A stretch of DNA of 64,000 nucleotides from Castanea sativa (GCF_040712315.1 NC_134023.1:15943442-16007441); one strand, 5' to 3'; counted from the first letter of the stretch, positions 45,705 to 58,097 are shown. Translations and numbers: made by a program. Notes: generated by a model from the sequence alone, not told the origin.

Positions 45705-47340
45705 CGACTGTATTATTGTGGCTCAAATTATTTGGTTATTCCTCAACCCAACAAGCTGGCGAGTGATCCAGGTTATAGCTCATTAAAAATTTTGGCGGTC
45801 CGAGAATTCATACGATGATCAAAATGCTGAATATGGGGGAGTATTCTTTCACCTGCATGCAAGAAACTCGATACTAGTTCATGTAGAGTAAATATTTGAA
45901 TTGATTTTATTTCAAGGTTTCACAATTAGGAAATTGATCATATTAGATAAAAAGAAAAGGAAACTAGAAAAAGGAAAATCAAAGTGAAGTCAGTGTATCT
46001 TTGGTTTTTATCAACCTTGAGGGGCATAATTAGTTTCTATTTCAATAATTTCTTCTGTGAGAATAAATTCGAACCTCTTTCTTCTGTTTGCGAGAATTCC
46101 TTTTGATTTCTGGTGTACTTTGATGCTGTATTTTTTTTTTCTTCTCATTGCTTCTTGTTCATCCACTAGCAGTTGTGCTCATTCTTCTGGGAAGATTCTA
46201 AGTGATTTGACAATATATCCCAATAATTACACAATTGTCTATGATTAAGCATGCTATAGGGACACTAATCACACTCTCAATAATACTATGCTTCACTCTC
46301 CTTGAAGAAACCATGTTTTTTGACTGTAAACCGCAAACCAAAATATGATTAGAGTTAGATAAGAGGATTCTAATATGGAACAGGCTGAAGATCAGATGTC
46401 ATTTTCTTTACTGATTGGATATGGTTTGTGTTTGATGTTTTCTCATTGGTCAGGGGTCTTATCTTTGCCCTGTTTTAACTCTTCATTGATGTGATTGATG
46501 ATGCATTTCCTTCTAAGCAAGTGAGAATCCTAGCTGTTTTCACTTGGAAGCAAAGTTGATACAAACCTCATTTGATTTTCCTAAAAGCATACCATGTCCT
46601 AGCAGGCTCTGCTGGTGGAGGGGTCCCCTTGTGCTTATTTATTTGATAATGATGGAACAGGTTTTCACACTGATGCAAAGGGGTCCCCAAAATTTGGAAA
46701 TATTTTCCATCACACTTCATAACACAACTTGGTGGGCTACATGAGTTTGATGTATCAAATTTCAATCACTTCCTGACCTTCACTGTCCTTTGAAAAAGCT
46801 GCATGTTCTTTCTAATTAATGCATCCAATCAATCCTTAACCTTAGGCATTAGTCCTTTTGATTATTTTATTTTTGGGTGAATACTGGAATTCATAAATGA
46901 AAGTCAGGTGCAAATAATCTAGGATAACAAACACTTTAGGCCTACACCAAAAGGGCAGGTACAATACAATACAAAACAATACTATCATTTGAACTACTTG
47001 CTTTGTTAATAGACCTAGTTAATGATTTCTTTTGATTGGTTTTAAAATGAAAAGATACAAAGATTTTTTCTGTGTTAAGTAATTTGAAGGAGGGAGAGTG
47101 GCCAAGGCCTATTAAATATAATTCAATAGTCTTAAAAATTCATCTTAAAAATTATTTCAAATAAATAAAAAGCAAGACATGTGTAATGTATATAATGTAA
47201 ATTCTATCGGATGGTTGTGTGAAATGAAATTAAAGATTAATATAATGTCACTTCACTTTTAAAATATTACATTCTAATGGTCAATTGTAACGTCTAACAT
47301 TCAATGCAATTGCCAATGACCTTAAATTAGGTGGCAAATT
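45705..47340. other. YchF 3' UTR and following intergenic sequence
   Basis: The first few hundred bases after the stop at 45704 should be the 3' UTR; no single poly-A signal stands out. The rest shows no recognisable gene. The open frames at 46057-46765 match nothing. Confidence 0.45.
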
Positions 47341-48060
47341 TTTTTTTTTTTCGATGAAAAAGTCCGAGGTTCGATTCTCCGCCCTTAACTTAATACAGGA
47401 GGATTAAAATAAAATTATAGCAGGAATTCACTTAAAATCCTACTTGGTTAAGTTCATACTAAGTGTTTCAATATATATATATATATATACATTTTTTGAG
47501 AGAGAGAGAGAGAGTTAAGTTTAAGTTGCACCTAGTGTAATGTTTTGCTGAGAGGAATACTAAGAATATTACAAATTAACGTGTCTATTTTTAAACACAA
47601 TATTATTTATAAAAAAAAAAGTAGTTAAATAGTTTATTTATTATATTGTTGATGTAACACCAATTACAGTTATTACCATGTCAATTTGTAATTTTTTTTT
47701 TTTTTTTGTAAAATTGGTAATAACTTTAACACATTCTTTTTGTTAATATTACATCTTTTTTTTTAAAGTTAATATTACAGCAATTAATTTTAATTTTTTA
47801 TTGAGTTAATATTTTGAAAATTACACTATTTTATTACACATTCTATTTACTTAATATGCATGCCAATTTTTATTTAATTTAGATGCTATTTACTTTCTTA
47901 CCTGTAAACACATTTTAAATTCTATATGTAATTTTAAAAATAAATAAAATTTGAAATTAAAAATTTATATATGAGATCATTATAAATTTAAAAATTGGTC
48001 ATAATAGAATGTTTGGACACTTAAATTTTCCATTTAAATAACTCATTGGAAAATATTAAT
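47341..48060. repeat. SINE-like fragment and dispersed AT-rich repeat
   Basis: 47341-47470 has a T-run and a B-box-like 'gaggttcgattctccgccc'. It is followed by (TA)n (47471-47489) and (GA)n. 47820-48060 is about 80% similar by eye to 53220-53455 ('tattacacattctat', 'tctatatgtaatttgaaaat', 'attggtcataatagaa', 'attggaaaatattaatca'), so it is a dispersed repeat. Confidence 0.55.
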
Positions 48061-48523
48061 CAGCTGCCAAATTCACAACATGGGAATCCTATGGTGCATC
48101 ACAAACTGGTTCTGAATTCAAATAAAAAAGCTTCTTTAAAAATTCAAATAGATGACAGAAGCTTCTTTAAAAATTTATATCCATGATCTAAGAATTCAAA
48201 TAGATGACAGAAGCTTCTTTAAATGGTTCTGAAGCTTTTATTCTTACTTTCACCAAAACAAAAAAAAAAAAACTTTTATTCTTATACCACACTGTCCTAT
48301 TGGTTCTTATGACAAATTTCTTTCCAAATTTTTTTTCTAAATTTTTGCTTGTGCCAGATTATTGCTCCCTCTTCTTTCCTTTTTTTAATCAAACACTTCA
48401 TGTCCATCTCTGGCTCCAATTAAATGATCTTATTCTGCTCCTTCATAGAAAGGGAAAACATACCCCTTGTAAAAATGGGCAATATCTATCAATCTATCCA
48501 ATCATAACCAATCAAAATAAAGA
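48061..48523. other. Intergenic sequence with a short duplication
   Basis: 'gatgacagaagcttctttaaa' occurs at about 48150 and 48203, from a local tandem duplication. No gene; the frame at 48204-48566 starts in the duplication and looks like chance. Confidence 0.45.
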
Positions 48524-48715
48524 GAATTGCTATGATCATATCATTTTCATAACATTTTTACAGTAAATCTTAAATGATAAATTGTTACTAGTTCTAATTT
48601 GAACTCTCACTGAAATTACTTTTTTGCCCATTAATAATAATCCGTAATAACTAGTCATTTAAGATTTGTTATGAAAGTATTGTAAAAATGTTGTGAACAT
48701 AAAATTTCTTCAAAA
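48524..48715. mobile_element. MITE of the CATAACATTTTTACA family
   Basis: The left phrase 'cataacatttttacagtaaatcttaaatgat' is mirrored at the right by 'atttaagatttgttatgaaagtattgtaaaaatgttgtg'. The core 'taataatccgtaataact' is shared with 52.9 and 62.7 kb. About 190 bp; the target duplication was not identified. Confidence 0.65.
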
Positions 48716-49109
48716 TAAAGCTCCGCACTAATCTTAGTTATCAACTTATCATTTCTATTTGCCCTCAAAAAAACAAAAAAAAAAATTATCAAGTCTATTT
48801 TAGCATTGTAAAGATTTATAACTCCATCTTAGAATGAGGATGCCATTAATTTATATCCTATCATTTGACAAAATATATAAATAAAAATCAGAACCTAAGA
48901 TTTCCAGACCAGAAAGAAAAAAAATAAAAAATTTCTTGTTATTAAGGTTTTTTTTTTTTTTGATAAACTTGTTATTAAGGTATTTGTATAAGTCTTAGTA
49001 GTGGTATTTAGGTAGTGTGAATCCTCTTAATACCAATAATAATAATTTGTACAAATCTTATCCATCCAGAAGAAAATGGACAAACTCTTGAGTTTTGATT
49101 GATAGGACA

Positions 49110-49229
49110 ATGACACAAACAGAAGGTGCTGTGGCTGAGCTTGTTTCCCGGGTTTCTCCAACCTTAGCAAGAACCGTTGTTGTGACGTTTACTCATCTCG
49201 GCACATTGGGCATCAAGTCGGATCGATAG
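49110..49229 (+). other. Small open frame of 39 codons in a GC-richer island
   Basis: ATG to TAG, beginning MTQTEGAVAELVSRVSPTLA. It stands out from the AT-rich repeats by base composition and lack of low-complexity sequence. I do not recognise it. It may be a gene relic or an exon piece carried by a transposon. No splice sites or neighbours support a gene. Confidence 0.25.
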
Positions 49230-49384
49230 TGACAGTGTTACTTTTGTCATGCATGATAATAAGGTTATATAACCAAGCAATTATAATGCCCAATATCACT
49301 TCATGTTGATTAGCTAGCTTTATTATCATAGTCTCTGTTTCAAATATTAATCCAGCCATGAGCTAATAAAACTTTTACAACGCT

Positions 49385-49520
49385 GGGTTCCAATTAACTC
49401 AATTGGTAAAGTTTTGTTAACTAAAAGATTTGGAAGGATTACCTACATTCAAAACCAATTGGTGTCTTAGCTTGATGATAAAGAATAATCATAATGTAAA
49501 CCTTATTTATATATTTAATT
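49385..49520 (+). mobile_element. tRNA-derived SINE, copy 1
   Basis: A-box-like 'ttaactcaattggtaaa' then 'aaaaccaattggtgtcttagcttgatgataaagaa', the shared 3' body of this family. The B box is degenerate in this copy. Confidence 0.65.
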
Positions 49521-49686
49521 CATTCCAAGAAACTACAAATTTTACTATAAAATGTTTATAAACAGATATGACATCAACAAAAAAATAATAATTAAGGTAT
49601 TATTATATTATGGGATGGAGCCACTCCCTTACTTTGGGGGTGGGGGAGGGGTTGCAATTTGCAATGGCCCCCAACTATAAAAAACA

Positions 49687-49725
<39 letters not shown>

Positions 49726-49726
49726 T
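49687..49726. repeat. (TA)n(CA)n compound microsatellite
   Basis: TA run followed by an ACAC run. Confidence 0.9.
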
Positions 49727-49854
49727 AGATACTAATTTTAGCAATTTTGTTATATAAAAATTACACTTTACCCCTTTTTAACAATATTATTAATTCTTTT
49801 AAGAGTAAAGTTATAGCCACGTCTTTCTCAACAAAAAAAAAGTTGTAGCCACAA

Positions 49855-49995
49855 ACTTTTTTATAACATTTTTACAAGCTGTTGAGGTAGTGAGTATTTA
49901 TTGGTTTGTATTGAGACCCACAATTTATACCAGTTTTTTAATTAGCAATAACTAGTTACCAAATCAGCAATTTGTTAAAAAGTTTTAAATTTTAG
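49855..49995. mobile_element. Degenerate MITE of the CATAACATTTTTACA family
   Basis: 'ttataacatttttacaagctgttgaggtagtgag' and 'agcaataactagttaccaaatcagcaatttgttaaaaag' follow the pattern of the better copies at 48.5 and 52.8 kb. Confidence 0.45.
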
Positions 49996-50149
49996 CATTC
50001 TTCTCATTTTGAAGACCATAAAAAAATATGTATAGATCCAAAATCTGAAAAGCAAAATATATAAGTCCAAAAAAATAGTCCAGCAACAAAAATTATCAAT
50101 AATAAAACAAAAAAATAAAAATAAAAATAAGCCCAACCAATCAAGGAGA

Positions 50150-50531
50150 AAGTTTAGTTACAAAATTGGTTGTAGCCTAAGTTTACTCAATAAAATAAAT
50201 ATTACTACATATTTTGAAAATCTAATTGTTGAATTGCGTGTTTTTTACGCTCATAAAACACATGTCAAATTTTGTGTTAATCACTATTATTTACTATATG
50301 ATCTATAAGTTTATATTTTATGCATAATTTTAAACTACAAAAACATGCAATTTAAAAAATTTAATGATGACATAGCTATTGATCTTTAATTTTCTAGAAA
50401 TTTTGCAAGCATAAGGATGTAAGAAGAAGATGTAAACTGACGGTGGATTTGTCAAAATTCACCTTTAATAAAAAGACATTAAGTAATGTTGTAGTCTTAG
50501 TTTATAATCAATTTTGTATCTAAATTTTGTC
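50150..50531. mobile_element. MITE of the TTTAGNTACAAAATTG family, copy 1
   Basis: The left end 'tttagttacaaaattggtt' and the right end in reverse complement 'tttagatacaaaattgatt' form inverted repeats of about 20 bp. The internal 'gatctataagtttatattttatgcataattt' and 'ggatttgtcaaaattcac' are shared with copies at 51.2, 56.2 (internal part, inverted) and 62.8 kb. Confidence 0.7.
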
Positions 50532-51194
50532 CATCAATCAATTTGTCTTTACCCAGGAATAGACACAAGCATCAATATCAAAGAGACAAAGACCAAAAAA
50601 AAAAAATCTCAGCGATTAAGTAGCAACAAAGCCAGTGGCTGAAATCGCTACTCACAACCAGCAACAGAGTCTTCCCCTAACTCCAAGTCCTGACTCCGTC
50701 GCTGATTGTATTTGGTTGTCAAATTAGTTTGTAAAAATAATGTAATAAGTTTTTAATATTTTTAGTATTTTCCAAGTGATATCCCAATATTAGCATATAC
50801 CGATATGCGAATCGTAATTTACTGGATTTTGTTCGAATTGCCAACGATATAAGCCAGCCACAACCCACAACTACTCAAGCTAGAACTAACAACTAGAAAC
50901 TAACTGAGCAGTAGATGCTCTTGTTAAAAATGGTTGCAAATAAGCAGAAAATTTTGTAATCCTTCATAATAAGTCATAACCCACTTATGGATGAATATTT
51001 TATTTGAGAATTAGATAATCAGTTACTTCAAGTCTTCAACTATTAATGTATCTTACCGTTGAATATGAGATCTAAGCTTTCATTTTATTATAAGCAAAAA
51101 ATTAATTAGTGTTTTGATTTAATGATAAAAATCAATCATGATGGAGTGAACACCATAGATTTGATAAACTATTGTATCAATAAGAAATATAAAA
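50532..51194. other. Intergenic spacer between two MITEs
   Basis: Nothing recognisable apart from a slightly GC-richer part at 50600-50700 with no convincing frame. Confidence 0.4.
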
Positions 51195-51592
51195 GGGTAA
51201 AGTTTGACTACAAACTTAGTTAGCTAATGACAATAATTCTTACTAAAAAAAAATTAATATAACTAATATTTTGAAATTTAACCATTGAATTGCATGTTCT
51301 TTATATTTTTGAAGTAAATATCAAATTTTGTGTCAATTGGATGTTTATTATTCAATCTATACACATTTTTTTATGCATAATTTTATATTACAAAAAGTTG
51401 AAATTTAAACATTTGATTGTTAATATAACTATTGATTTTTGATCTTTTAAAGATTTTGCAAGTATAGATGATATAAAAAGAAAATATAATCCAATTGTGG
51501 ATTTATCAAAATTTACATTTAATAAAAAGATATTGAATGAGATTGTAGTTATTGATTACAACCAAGTTAATTTGTAGCCAAATTTTGTTCAA
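51195..51592. mobile_element. MITE of the TTTAGNTACAAAATTG family, copy 2
   Basis: Ends 'aaagtttgactacaaactta' and, in reverse complement, 'aaaatttggctacaaattaa'. The same internal phrases as copy 1 ('tttatgcataattttatattaca', 'gtggatttatcaaaatttac'). Confidence 0.7.
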
Positions 51593-52254
51593 ACATAAAA
51601 TAAAATAAAGAATTAGACACCTTTTATATAAGTTCTACCGGCTTACTTTAGTTCTGGCCTTTTGAAGGAGTACATGAGTTTCTCGTTTACCCAAAAGAAA
51701 GAAAGAAATAATAATCTAGGTTTTTTTTTTAAATTTTTTGATAGAGAATCTAGACAGTTAAGCTTTGGCATTGTTGAATAAAGCCAAGCTAGAGTTAAGC
51801 TAATAGTTGGTACTTGGTACATGGGCAGAAAGTCAAAATCAACAACCTTCTTAACAAAATAAAATTATTAAAAAAAACCTTCTTAATAAAATCAAGCCTG
51901 AGCTGATCATTAACAAGTTGGTTACCTAGTTATACTTTAATTTGCTTCTTGGTGTCAATAAAAGTTTCCGAATCATTTTTTGGATTTTTGAGAGGTGATA
52001 GGATTTTGGCAGAACTAGGAATTTGTCCTTAAGGGAATCGAAAAAAAAAATGATGATTAAGTAAAATTTTCTTTATATACATATATTCCTACTATGTATG
52101 ATAAGTATAAAATAGTATTGTAAACGCAACTCAAGATATAAATTAAGAATTTAATTGCATTAGTATAATTTCATGAAGTTAAATTAGTTTAAGTAATTGA
52201 TATATACAACTCATCACAAATATGATTATACTTCTATTCAAATGATTATGAGGA
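51593..52254. other. Intergenic AT-rich spacer
   Basis: No gene, RNA or element end recognised. Confidence 0.4.
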
Positions 52255-52412
52255 AGTGGATTCTAGTTAGCTCAATTGGTAAAATCTCTGATGGTTGAAT
52301 AAGAGATATGTGATTCAATTCCCGTCTATATCAAAAACCGATTGATGTTTTAGTCTAATGATAAAGACATATCATCAAAAGTGGACTCTATAGGTTGAAA
52401 CTTTAAAAAGAA
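52255..52412 (+). mobile_element. tRNA-derived SINE, copy 2
   Basis: Best-preserved promoter: 'tagttagctcaattggtaaa' (A-box region) and 'tgtgattcaattcccgtc' (B-box region), then 'aaaaccgattgatgttttagtctaatgataaagacatatcatc' and 'ctataggttgaaactt' at the 3' end. Confidence 0.78.
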
Positions 52413-52654
52413 GAAGAAAAGAATGAGTAAACTTAAATTCTCATATAAAAATCATATAATTTAACATTAATATTATATATATCTTAATTAATTAAGATTT
52501 GAAGACCATAAATATATATACTCAATGATCAAAACAAGTCTTGGAACCAATATGTATATACCAATATCTACTTAAGAATTTTAAAAATATCTCTACCCTC
52601 AAGTGGCTCTGCCACTACTCAATAAGAAAGCCCATAGTATACTTTATTCAATTT

Positions 52655-52775
52655 GGACAACACACTAAGGTTGGAGTTATAACTTGCCACGCTTTGTAAT
52701 GTCTGATGTCTAGGGTTTGAATCCCCCTCTCACTATTTATTAGCAAAAAAAAGAAAAAAAGAAAAAGAAAACCCT
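52655..52775 (+). mobile_element. tRNA-derived SINE-like fragment
   Basis: B-box-like 'gggtttgaatccccc' followed by 'cactatttattagc' and an A-rich tail (52745-52770). It is a different family from the copies with 'ccaattggtgt'. Confidence 0.5.
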
Positions 52776-52804
52776 GAGGTAACAAACCAAACTATTTAAT
52801 TACG

Positions 52805-52980
52805 AGAAGTGCTACGTTTATTACATTTTTACAACAAATCATAGGTGGTAAGTTGTTATTGGTTTTAATTTGAACCACAACTTAAATTAATTTTTTGTTA
52901 ATCCGTAATAACTAATAACAACTTGTCACTTATGATTTGTTGTAAAAGTATTGTGAATATGTTGTGGACATATTATTCTC
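52805..52980. mobile_element. MITE of the ACATTTTTACAACAAATC family
   Basis: 'tacatttttacaacaaatcataggtggtaagttgttattggt' at the left is mirrored by 'aacttgtcacttatgatttgttgtaaaagtattgtg' at the right, a near-perfect foldback about 175 bp long. Confidence 0.7.
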
Positions 52981-53219
52981 TTTAATTATACTACCTAAGT
53001 TCCAAAAGTCCCTTCTCAAAAATAAAAATAAAAATAATACTACCTAACCTAAGTCATTAATAGTTCCAAAAGCTTAACTCAAATAATTAGGAAACATATG
53101 GGAGTAATTACTCAAATCTATTAAATTGGATTAGTTATGGATCATCTAAATTGACTCATCGGGAATGGCCATTTATACTTTTTTTATTATATCATTTAAT
53201 TGTAATATTTTTATTTAGC

Positions 53220-55402
53220 TAATGTTTTGAAAATTGCATTGTTGTATTACACATTCTATTCATACTTAACATGCATATCAAATTTTGTTTAATTTGGATG
53301 TTATTTACTTTCCAACCCATTAAAAAATATTTTATATTCTATATGTAATTTGAAAATAAATAAAATTTGAAATTAAAAAAATTTATATATGAGATTGTTA
53401 TAATTTAAAAATTGGTCATAATAGAAATTTTGGACACTTATCATTGGAAAATATTAATCAACTACCAAAAGTACAAGGAAAAAAATACATTAGCAAAGAT
53501 AACTAAGAAAAATAAGATGTCATACATGGAGCCTAAAATTAGTCATATACATATTAGATTATTACTTAAGAGTCCGTTGATCAAAGCAGTTAATAAAGTC
53601 CGCTGAGAACTTCCAATTTATACCAATTGGGGATTTGTTATAGATCATCGTCTTGCTAAATACAGGGGTGACTCGATGAAATTTGAGAACTAAGTAATCT
53701 AAATTAAGGCTTTTAAAATCTTTAAATATTACCTAAATAATATTTTTTACTTAAAATTTATTTCTTTAAAACACAAAAATACTAATTTAATTTTTGTGTA
53801 AAGTAACACAATACAACTAAAAGAAACCGTATCTATTAGATCAATCAACCAAATACTAAAAAATTATAATGAAATTATATTTTTGATATCTCTAAATAAT
53901 TTTAATTATAAATTTATTTGGTGCTTGCTTTTTCTAAAATTTGTGTTTGTTACATTTACTATATATATATATACACACACAAATAGAGCAACATAGAATT
54001 CAAGGAGGTAACATAAATAAACAGTTTGTTTCGTTCAATTCAATTAACGTATTATATTTATGTTTATGTTTTACTTTTTTAAACAAATAATTATTAAATT
54101 TATTTTGCAAACTATAATTAATATTTATTATTAAAGATTAACATACAATCAATTACAAGACAAATTTAACACATTTTTAGTTAGTCTCGAATGACTGTCA
54201 AAAGTATATGGAAAAAAATATGTTAGCAAATATATGTAGGAAAAATAGGACGTTGTACAAGGAACCTAAAATCAGTAATATACACATTAGATTATCAATT
54301 TAGAGTCTGTTGATTAAAGCAGTTGACAAAGTCTGCGGAGAAATTTAATTTGTATTGATTTGGGATTTACTATAAATTATTGTACTCTTTCAAATGTCTT
54401 GCTAAATACAAGGGCGACTCGATAAAATTTGAGGACTAAGGAATCTAAATTGAGGTTTTTTAAATTTTTAAATATTACTTAAATAATATTTTTTTACTTA
54501 AAATTTATTTTTTTTAAACACGAAATTACTAATTTAATTTTTATGTAAAGTAATACAATACAACTAAAAGAAACCATATCTATTAAATTAATCAACCAAA
54601 TAATAGAAAATTATAATGAAATTATATTTTTGATATTTCTAAAGAATTTTAATTATAAATTTATTTGATCCTTCCTTTTCTTTTCTTTTTTTTTTTGGTT
54701 ACATTTACTATACACACACACAGAGCAACATATATAGAAATCAAGGAGGTAATATAAATAAACAATTTGTTTCATTCAATCCAAATAAATTATTATGTTT
54801 ATGTTAATGTTTTAATTTTTAAACAAATAATTTTTAAACTTTTTTTCAAACTATAATTAATATTCATTATTAAAGTTTAACGTAGAATCAATTACAAGAC
54901 AAATTTAACACAGTTCTTGTTAGTTTCCAATGAGTGTCAAAAATACAAGGAAAACAAATATGTTAGCAAAGATAATTAGGAAAATAGGATGTCATACAAG
55001 GATCCTAAAATCAGTCATATACATATTTGATTATCAAGAGTCCATTGATTAAAGAAGTTGACAAAGACAACAACTAAAATTACGAAGAGCTTCCAATCCA
55101 TACTAATTTGGGATATGTTATAAATTATCGTACTCTTTCCAATGTTTTGCTAAAAATAGGGTTGACTCGATGAAATTCGAAGAGAAAGGAATCTAAATTG
55201 AGGCTTTTTATATTTTTAAATATTAATTTTTTACTTAAATTTTTTTTTTAAAATTCAAAATTACTAATTTAATTTTTGTTTAAAGTAACACAAGACAACT
55301 AAAAGAAATTGTATCTATTAGATTAATCAACAAAATACTAGAAAATTATAATGATTTTATATTTTCGATATCTCTAAATAATATTAATTATAAATTTATT
55401 TG
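53220..55402. repeat. Tandem repeat of about 740 bp, 2.7 copies, with flanking dispersed repeat
   Basis: Landmarks recur at 53460/54192/54931 ('caaaagta...ggaaaa'), 53631/54363/55111 ('ggatttgttata') and the following 'gactcgatgaaatttgag' and 'caactaaaagaaaccgtatctatta' phrases, giving spacings of about 732 and 748. The third copy stops at 'aaatttatttgatgc'. No coding capacity was seen. The leading part (53220-53455) is the dispersed repeat also found at 47820-48060. Confidence 0.85.
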
Positions 55403-55730
55403 ATGCACGCAAGATCCTGATTGAGTTTATCTAAAAAAAAATGGCATAGTAGCGTAACCTTTCACATCATTGTCTCCACGGATACCATGGATGGAAATTA
55501 AGATTCTAGCATAGCTGAATCTAAAGGAACTGGTATACCTACACTGGTTTGAGTGTAGCCCTATTCTTCTTGTCGTGATCGCAATTGATAAGCTTTGAAA
55601 GAAACAAGTAGAGAGATATAGAGAGAAGGAGCATATTGTAAAAGCTATTTAATGTACGCTAGAGATATGCTAAAATATAACTATGTTAGAACTTGAAGGA
55701 AATTTCAAATAGTGGGCATTTGAAGGGTTT

Positions 55731-55894
55731 TTTTTTTTTTTTTTGACATAAGATAGAATTTTTACTCTAGCATAATTTAAGTGTATATGTGTGTGAAACT
55801 TCCTCCTGGAGACTTGAACCTCGGCCCTTACTCCCCATAACTCACAAGCATTTATACTTGTAGAGTGACCACCACATCAAGAGTGCACAGTGAT
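55731..55894 (-). mobile_element. tRNA-derived SINE with perfect 12-bp duplication
   Basis: The minus strand reads '...gtggtcactctacaag...' then B-box-like 'gaggttcaagtctcc' and ends in a poly-A (T-run 55731-55743 on plus). It is flanked by tttgaagggttt at 55719-55730 and 55895-55906, identical. Length about 165 bp. Clear insertion structure. Confidence 0.85.
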
Positions 55895-55992
55895 TTTGAA
55901 GGGTTTGAATAGCTGATGGAATTGCTAGGAAAGTGAAAGAGTCAAGAGAGGGAGGTTGAATTAAAGTGAGACTTTACGGTATTTTACTCAAT

Positions 55993-55994
<2 letters not shown>

Positions 55995-56081
<87 letters not shown>
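55995..56081. repeat. (GA)n microsatellite, about 43 units
   Basis: Uninterrupted GA run of about 86 bp. It gives an artefactual Glu/Arg open frame. Confidence 0.97.
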
Positions 56082-56083
<2 letters not shown>

Positions 56084-56129
56084 GGAAGTTGAAAAAAATA
56101 AAAATAAAAAGGAGAAATCTCATGTTTTA

Positions 56130-56520
56130 CCACATGAGATCTTTAGTTATATATATTCTAAGTAATATTACACTATTCAATATTTTTTAATAGGATGCAA
56201 ATTTTGACAAATCCACCGTTAGATTAAATTATCTACATATATGCAAAATTTCGAAGTGATCGAATATCAATAATTATGTTATCAATCAATTGTTTAAATT
56301 CGAGTTTTTGTAATTTAAAATAATACATAAAATGAGTTTATGGATGAAATGGTAAATAACATCCGATTAGCATGAAAATTAGCATACATGTTAAAAACAT
56401 ATAGAACATGCAATCTAATGGTAAGATTTCCAAAATATGAACTCAATAACAAGTTATTGGGTAGTGTAACATTGCTTAAAGTTACACTAGATGTAACTTG
56501 AACTCAACTCATATATATAT
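56130..56520. mobile_element. MITE-like element sharing the core of the TTTAGNTACAAAATTG family
   Basis: The internal 'aaattttgacaaatccaccgttag' is the reverse complement of the 50.4 kb core, but the ends differ: 'taatattacactattcaat' at the left and 'gggtagtgtaacattgctta' at the right form their own inverted repeat. A composite or sister family is possible. Confidence 0.5.
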
Positions 56521-57934
56521 AGACACACACACACACTTTTCTCTCTTCAAATTTTTTCTACCTTTTTTTTAAAGATAATTTAGATAGAAGACATTGGGGA
56601 TGGAGAAGGAGGGAGTGGAAATTTTTCTACATTTTAAATTTCTTGTCTATTCTTTGTTTTGCATCTTATAATACAAATATCTAATGCTTTTAACATATAT
56701 TGTGTGATAAAATATATATCTAAATTTTGATTCAATTTTTAAAGGTAATTAAAATTTTTTTTTTTGTTGAACCAAGTTTTTATTGATATCTCACATCACA
56801 AGCTATTGCAAAATCTACTATAACATTTTAAAACTTATTCCTTACTCCATATTTCCTTGGAAATTGATCACTAATTTTCCCAACTTGACTATCAAGGCTT
56901 CCCATGGGAAACACGGCTAAAGCCTCCTTTTTTTTTTGTAGTGCCAACGTGCATGTATGTGTACATGTACTATTTCATAAAATAAAATAGAAAGTGTAAA
57001 AATTTGTTCTAATATATATATATTTATATATTTCAGTTGTGTTAAATTCTTTGATTCATGGACTAATTCTATTGTAGTCTTTAAAAATTTTATACACTCT
57101 TCTACAAGGTTAAGATATTTGCGATAAGGTATACAGTAGATGTTATTGGAACCAGTCAACTTCATTCTAAAAGTGCATCTAACCAATGGCCCTACGAAAC
57201 ATATTGTTTTTTTGTTTATGCAGCGAAAAAAAGAAGAAGAAGAAGAAAGGTTTTTCTGTTTCTAAAACTTTGGAAACCCCTATGCAATGTCAATTTTCAT
57301 TTGCCTTCACAAACCACTTTTAAACCATCACATTCTTTTTAACTTTTGGAGCTTGATTTGTGCTTTTTCTTAGTGTTGGTCCTTTTCCCCATCAAGAGCT
57401 CTTATTGCTTTGTTATGCCAGGCTTGTCAGCCAAAGTTAGCCACAGCAATTGGTCAACCTTATCCATAGCATTCTTAATTCAAAAGAAAAATGAAGAATG
57501 AAGAGTAAAAAAAACATCAGTTGTTGCATCACTTTCTCCCTATCCCTAACTTTCCACAAAATCCAAATGCTCATTAAATTTTCATTATTCTGATGATTTG
57601 TATCTTTTAACCTTGAGTTGCATCAATTAATATTCATCTTGCTTAGTACTATATATAGTTTTTCTCAATCTTATGTGTATTTACACTGCTCCACCTGGAA
57701 TTACAGCACTCTCATTTTCAGCTGCTGTTTTAGTCACCCGCTAGCTCTAAAACAATTTCTCTTCTTGTTTTTGCATCACCTTTGTGTTGATACTTTAAAT
57801 TTACTTAAAAGTATAATTAGTTATTTAGTTGTATTTTAAAACCATAATTAAAAAAAAAAACTACATATGAATAAGCCAAAATAAAAACATATAAAAAAAC
57901 GCTGCATCCAAACATTTTAGAATCTAGATTTTGG
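56521..57934. other. Intergenic sequence, no gene recognised
   Basis: AT-rich with an (AC)n run at about 56523-56536. A less AT-rich stretch at 57240-57500 gives short minus-strand frames but nothing recognisable. Confidence 0.4.
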
Positions 57935-58097
57935 AGGTTCTAGTTAGTTCAATTGGTAAAATTTTAGATAGTTGAATAAGAGATTTAGAATTCAATCTTC
58001 ACCTATACTAAAAACCAATTGGTATATTGGTTTGATGATAAATAACACAATTATCAGAAACTAATGCTATAGGTTAAAACTTTATATATAAATAAAA
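57935..58097 (+). mobile_element. tRNA-derived SINE, copy 3, with 14-bp duplication
   Basis: A-box region 'tagttagttcaattggtaaa', B-box region 'tagaattcaatcttcacc', and 3' body 'aaaaccaattggtatattggtttgatgataaa'. It is flanked by aatctagattttgg (57921-57934) and aatctagcttttgg (58098-58111), 13/14 identical. Confidence 0.82.

Noticed and set aside
52255..52340. Possible tRNA gene
   Set aside because: A and B boxes are present, but the cloverleaf arms are degenerate and the sequence continues into a shared SINE body also present at four other loci.
55966..56190. 74-codon Glu/Arg-repeat open frame
   Set aside because: Product of the (GA)n microsatellite.
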